A DNA stretch of 7,116 nt, from the NCBI GenBank assembly GCA_015486785.1, contig WFQZ01000253.1, positions 1 to 7,116 on the forward strand, read 5' to 3'. Each line of letters opens with the position of its first letter. The first letter of the stretch is position 1. The notes beneath the pieces were generated by a model. It saw nothing but the letters and a program-made list of their open reading frames with translations, did not search any database and was not told where the DNA came from. Below are positions 5,726 to 7,116 of this stretch, in pieces. The stretch comes from Thermoflexales bacterium. GTDB lineage: Bacteria > Chloroflexota > Anaerolineae > B4-G1 > SLSP01. The translations under genes were made by a program, and so were the position numbers.

Positions 5726-6887
5726 GCGAGTGGAAGAACTCCACCGTATGCCGCGCGATCCGTTCCCACGAAAACTCGCGCGAAAGCGTCAACGCGCCCT
5801 CCCGCAACCGCTCGCATCGCCGAGGCGCACGCCACACACGCCGGATCGCCGTTGCCAATGCCTCCGCATCCCCCGGCGGGACTAACACCACGTTTTCCCC
5901 GTCCTGCAACCGCTCCGGCAGCAACTCCGCCCGCGTGGTGATGATCGCGCAGCCGTGCACCAAGGCGGCGTGGAACGTTCCGCGCCGCAAGTTCACCCCG
6001 TCGCGGTAGGGCAGCACGCACAGATTGACGCTCATCAATGCCGCCGAAACCTCCGGCGGGGCCGAAAATCCGGTGCGGTGGACGCGCTCCTGCAATCCCA
6101 GGCGCGTGACCAACGAATCAATCTCATCCGCATAAGCAACGTTTGTGCGATCACTGCCCCCGGTTCGCCCGCCGATGAACAACACCCGCACCGGCACATC
6201 CTCCGCGAGCAGGCGGGCGGCAGCCTCCAAGAGCGTTTCCACGCCCTTGCTGTGATTGAGGAAGCCGAAGAAGCCCAACAGCAAATCATCTTCCGCGAAC
6301 CCTTGCGCCTGGCGCCACTCCGCAGGGTCATAGCCGCGCGGCGGCTGTGGGGCGATGTTGCTGCCGATGGGGATCAGCCGCACCGGCGGCGCATCCTCCG
6401 GCAGCGCGGCGGTCAACTGACGGTAATCAGATTCGTTCGTCACGATATTGCCTTGCGCGTATTGCGCCAATTGCCAGACAGTCCACTGGCGCAGCGGGCC
6501 GGCCTTGGGGAAAAGATACGGGGGCAGCAGATCGTGGAACGTCACTACCAGCGGCACCGTCAAATTGCGCCGCTGCCAGCGCGGGTACAAGTTGATGCCG
6601 CCGTGCATCTCGTATGCCGCCGTTTGATACTGGATGTTGACCACATCGGGCGCCAGCGTCCGCAGCCAGCGCGTCAACGTCCCGTGGATGCTCCAGCCCC
6701 ACGAGGCCACTTGCCGATGCACGACCAGCCCGTCCTCCACCTGCTCTGCGGGCAGAGCGGGCGATTTCGTGGTCAGGATATGCACCTCGTGGCCTTGGGC
6801 CAGCATCGTCAGACTTAACTGCCGGGTAAAATCTCCCACGCCGCCTTCGGTGGGAGGATACTCTCCGCCGATCATTGCTATGCGCAT
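5694..6887 (-). CDS. GT-B fold glycosyltransferase, GT4-like
   Basis: Likely transfers a sugar from a nucleotide-sugar donor in the cytoplasm; acceptor and product cannot be read from sequence. It has 397 residues, typical for the family. The N-terminal acceptor domain starts MRIAMIGGEYPPTEGGVGDF (1-20), with the glycine-rich loop of GT-B enzymes, and includes DVVNIQYQ (81-88) and VTFHDLLPP (115-123). The C-terminal donor domain carries FFGFLNHSKGVETLLEAAAR (206-225), LFIGG (236-240), VLPYRDGVNLRRGTFHAAL (291-309), HGCAIITT (311-318) and VPPGDAEALATAI (336-348). The GT4 E-x7-E motif is not conserved: Asp296 stands near the first Glu, and no second Glu follows. The ATG at 6887 is 2 bases after the upstream methyltransferase stop, with GAGG at 6896-6893, so coupling is likely. 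Cell-envelope or exopolysaccharide work is possible but not shown. Confidence 0.9.
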   Translation of the reverse strand: MRIAMIGGEYPPTEGGVGDFTRQLSLTMLAQGHEVHILTTKSPALPAEQVEDGLVVHRQVASWGWSIHGTLTRWLRTLAPDVVNIQYQTAAYEMHGGINLYPRWQRRNLTVPLVVTFHDLLPPYLFPKAGPLRQWTVWQLAQYAQGNIVTNESDYRQLTAALPEDAPPVRLIPIGSNIAPQPPRGYDPAEWRQAQGFAEDDLLLGFFGFLNHSKGVETLLEAAARLLAEDVPVRVLFIGGRTGGSDRTNVAYADEIDSLVTRLGLQERVHRTGFSAPPEVSAALMSVNLCVLPYRDGVNLRRGTFHAALVHGCAIITTRAELLPERLQDGENVVLVPPGDAEALATAIRRVWRAPRRCERLREGALTLSREFSWERIARHTVEFFHSLTSDTTAARG

Positions 6888-6889
6888 AC

Positions 6890-7116
6890 TTACCTCACGA
6901 TATTGGCTGAAATTCGGCGACGGTGGCGAGCCGCCTCAAACAGCAGGATCGCGGTCGCAATCGCCACATTGAGCGACTCCACGCCCCGCGCCATCGGGAT
7001 GACGACGTGATGCCCAGCGGCCAGTTCTCGCGCCGTCGAGCCTGCGCCTTCGGCTTCGCCGCCGACGATCAACGCCGTGCCTTGCGTCCAGGGGACTGCG
7101 TCATACGGTGTGCCGC
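6890..7116 (-). CDS. SpoU/TrmH-family RNA 2'-O-methyltransferase, C-terminal part
   Basis: The 5' end is beyond the right edge; 74 residues plus a partial codon are visible, ending with TAA at 6892-6890. The fragment carries the two C-terminal motifs of the SPOUT trefoil-knot fold that bind S-adenosylmethionine: ALIVGGEAEGAG (14-25) and VIPMARGVESLNVAIATAIL (38-57), followed by LFEAARHRR (58-66). Enzymes of this family methylate ribose 2'-hydroxyls in tRNA or rRNA, for example RlmB-type targets; the particular target cannot be decided from the C-terminus alone. The glycosyltransferase start follows 2 bases after the stop, so the two share a transcript. Confidence 0.93.
   Translation of the reverse strand, partial: GTPYDAVPWTQGTALIVGGEAEGAGSTARELAAGHHVVIPMARGVESLNVAIATAILLFEAARHRRRISANIVR

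Noticed and set aside
5955..6818. Plus-strand open frame of 287 codons inside the glycosyltransferase gene
   Set aside because: It is antisense to an intact glycosyltransferase, has an Arg/Gln/His-rich product, and has no ribosome site.

Overview
No previously undescribed system is evident in this window. It is a compact, GC-rich (about 60% by eye) bacterial chromosome segment of recognisable housekeeping and transport genes. There is no mobile element, CRISPR array, tRNA or rRNA, and no non-coding stretch longer than 188 bases. The gene content and style fit a monoderm-type or Chloroflexota-like bacterium: a lipoprotein solute-binding protein, a separate secD-secF pair, and a GT4 glycosyltransferase with an LRRGTF segment. 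That lineage call is a low-to-moderate inference, because no rRNA or marker alignment was available.

Region 1 (1-2525, minus strand). This is an operon-like run transcribed right to left: a PadR-family regulator, then a lipoprotein substrate-binding protein of the iron-complex/cobalamin type, then a FecCD/BtuC-type permease that runs off the left edge. The ATPase that would complete this ABC importer is not in view and is probably beyond position 1. A strong hairpin lies between the regulator and the binding protein.

Region 2 (2526-2713). This is a 188-base divergent intergenic region. It holds a plausible padR promoter reading left and a perfect-consensus sigma-70-type promoter reading right into secD. 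The secD leader RNA could fold in two mutually exclusive ways, one of which covers its Shine-Dalgarno sequence.

Region 3 (2714-5725, plus strand). secD and secF, 11 bases apart, encode the accessory membrane complex that helps the Sec translocon use the proton motive force. A textbook intrinsic terminator follows. nadD (nicotinate-nucleotide adenylyltransferase, NAD synthesis) begins only 12 bases after the terminator's T tract and has no clear promoter or ribosome binding site of its own.

Region 4 (5694-7116, minus strand). The C-terminal end of a SpoU/TrmH-family RNA 2'-O-methyltransferase is followed after 2 bases by a GT-B (GT4-like) glycosyltransferase. The glycosyltransferase and nadD converge, and their 3' ends overlap by 32 bases.

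The points most worth a second look are regulatory: the padR/binding-protein hairpin, the secD leader, the terminator-nadD junction, and a PadR protein paired with a metallophore-type importer.
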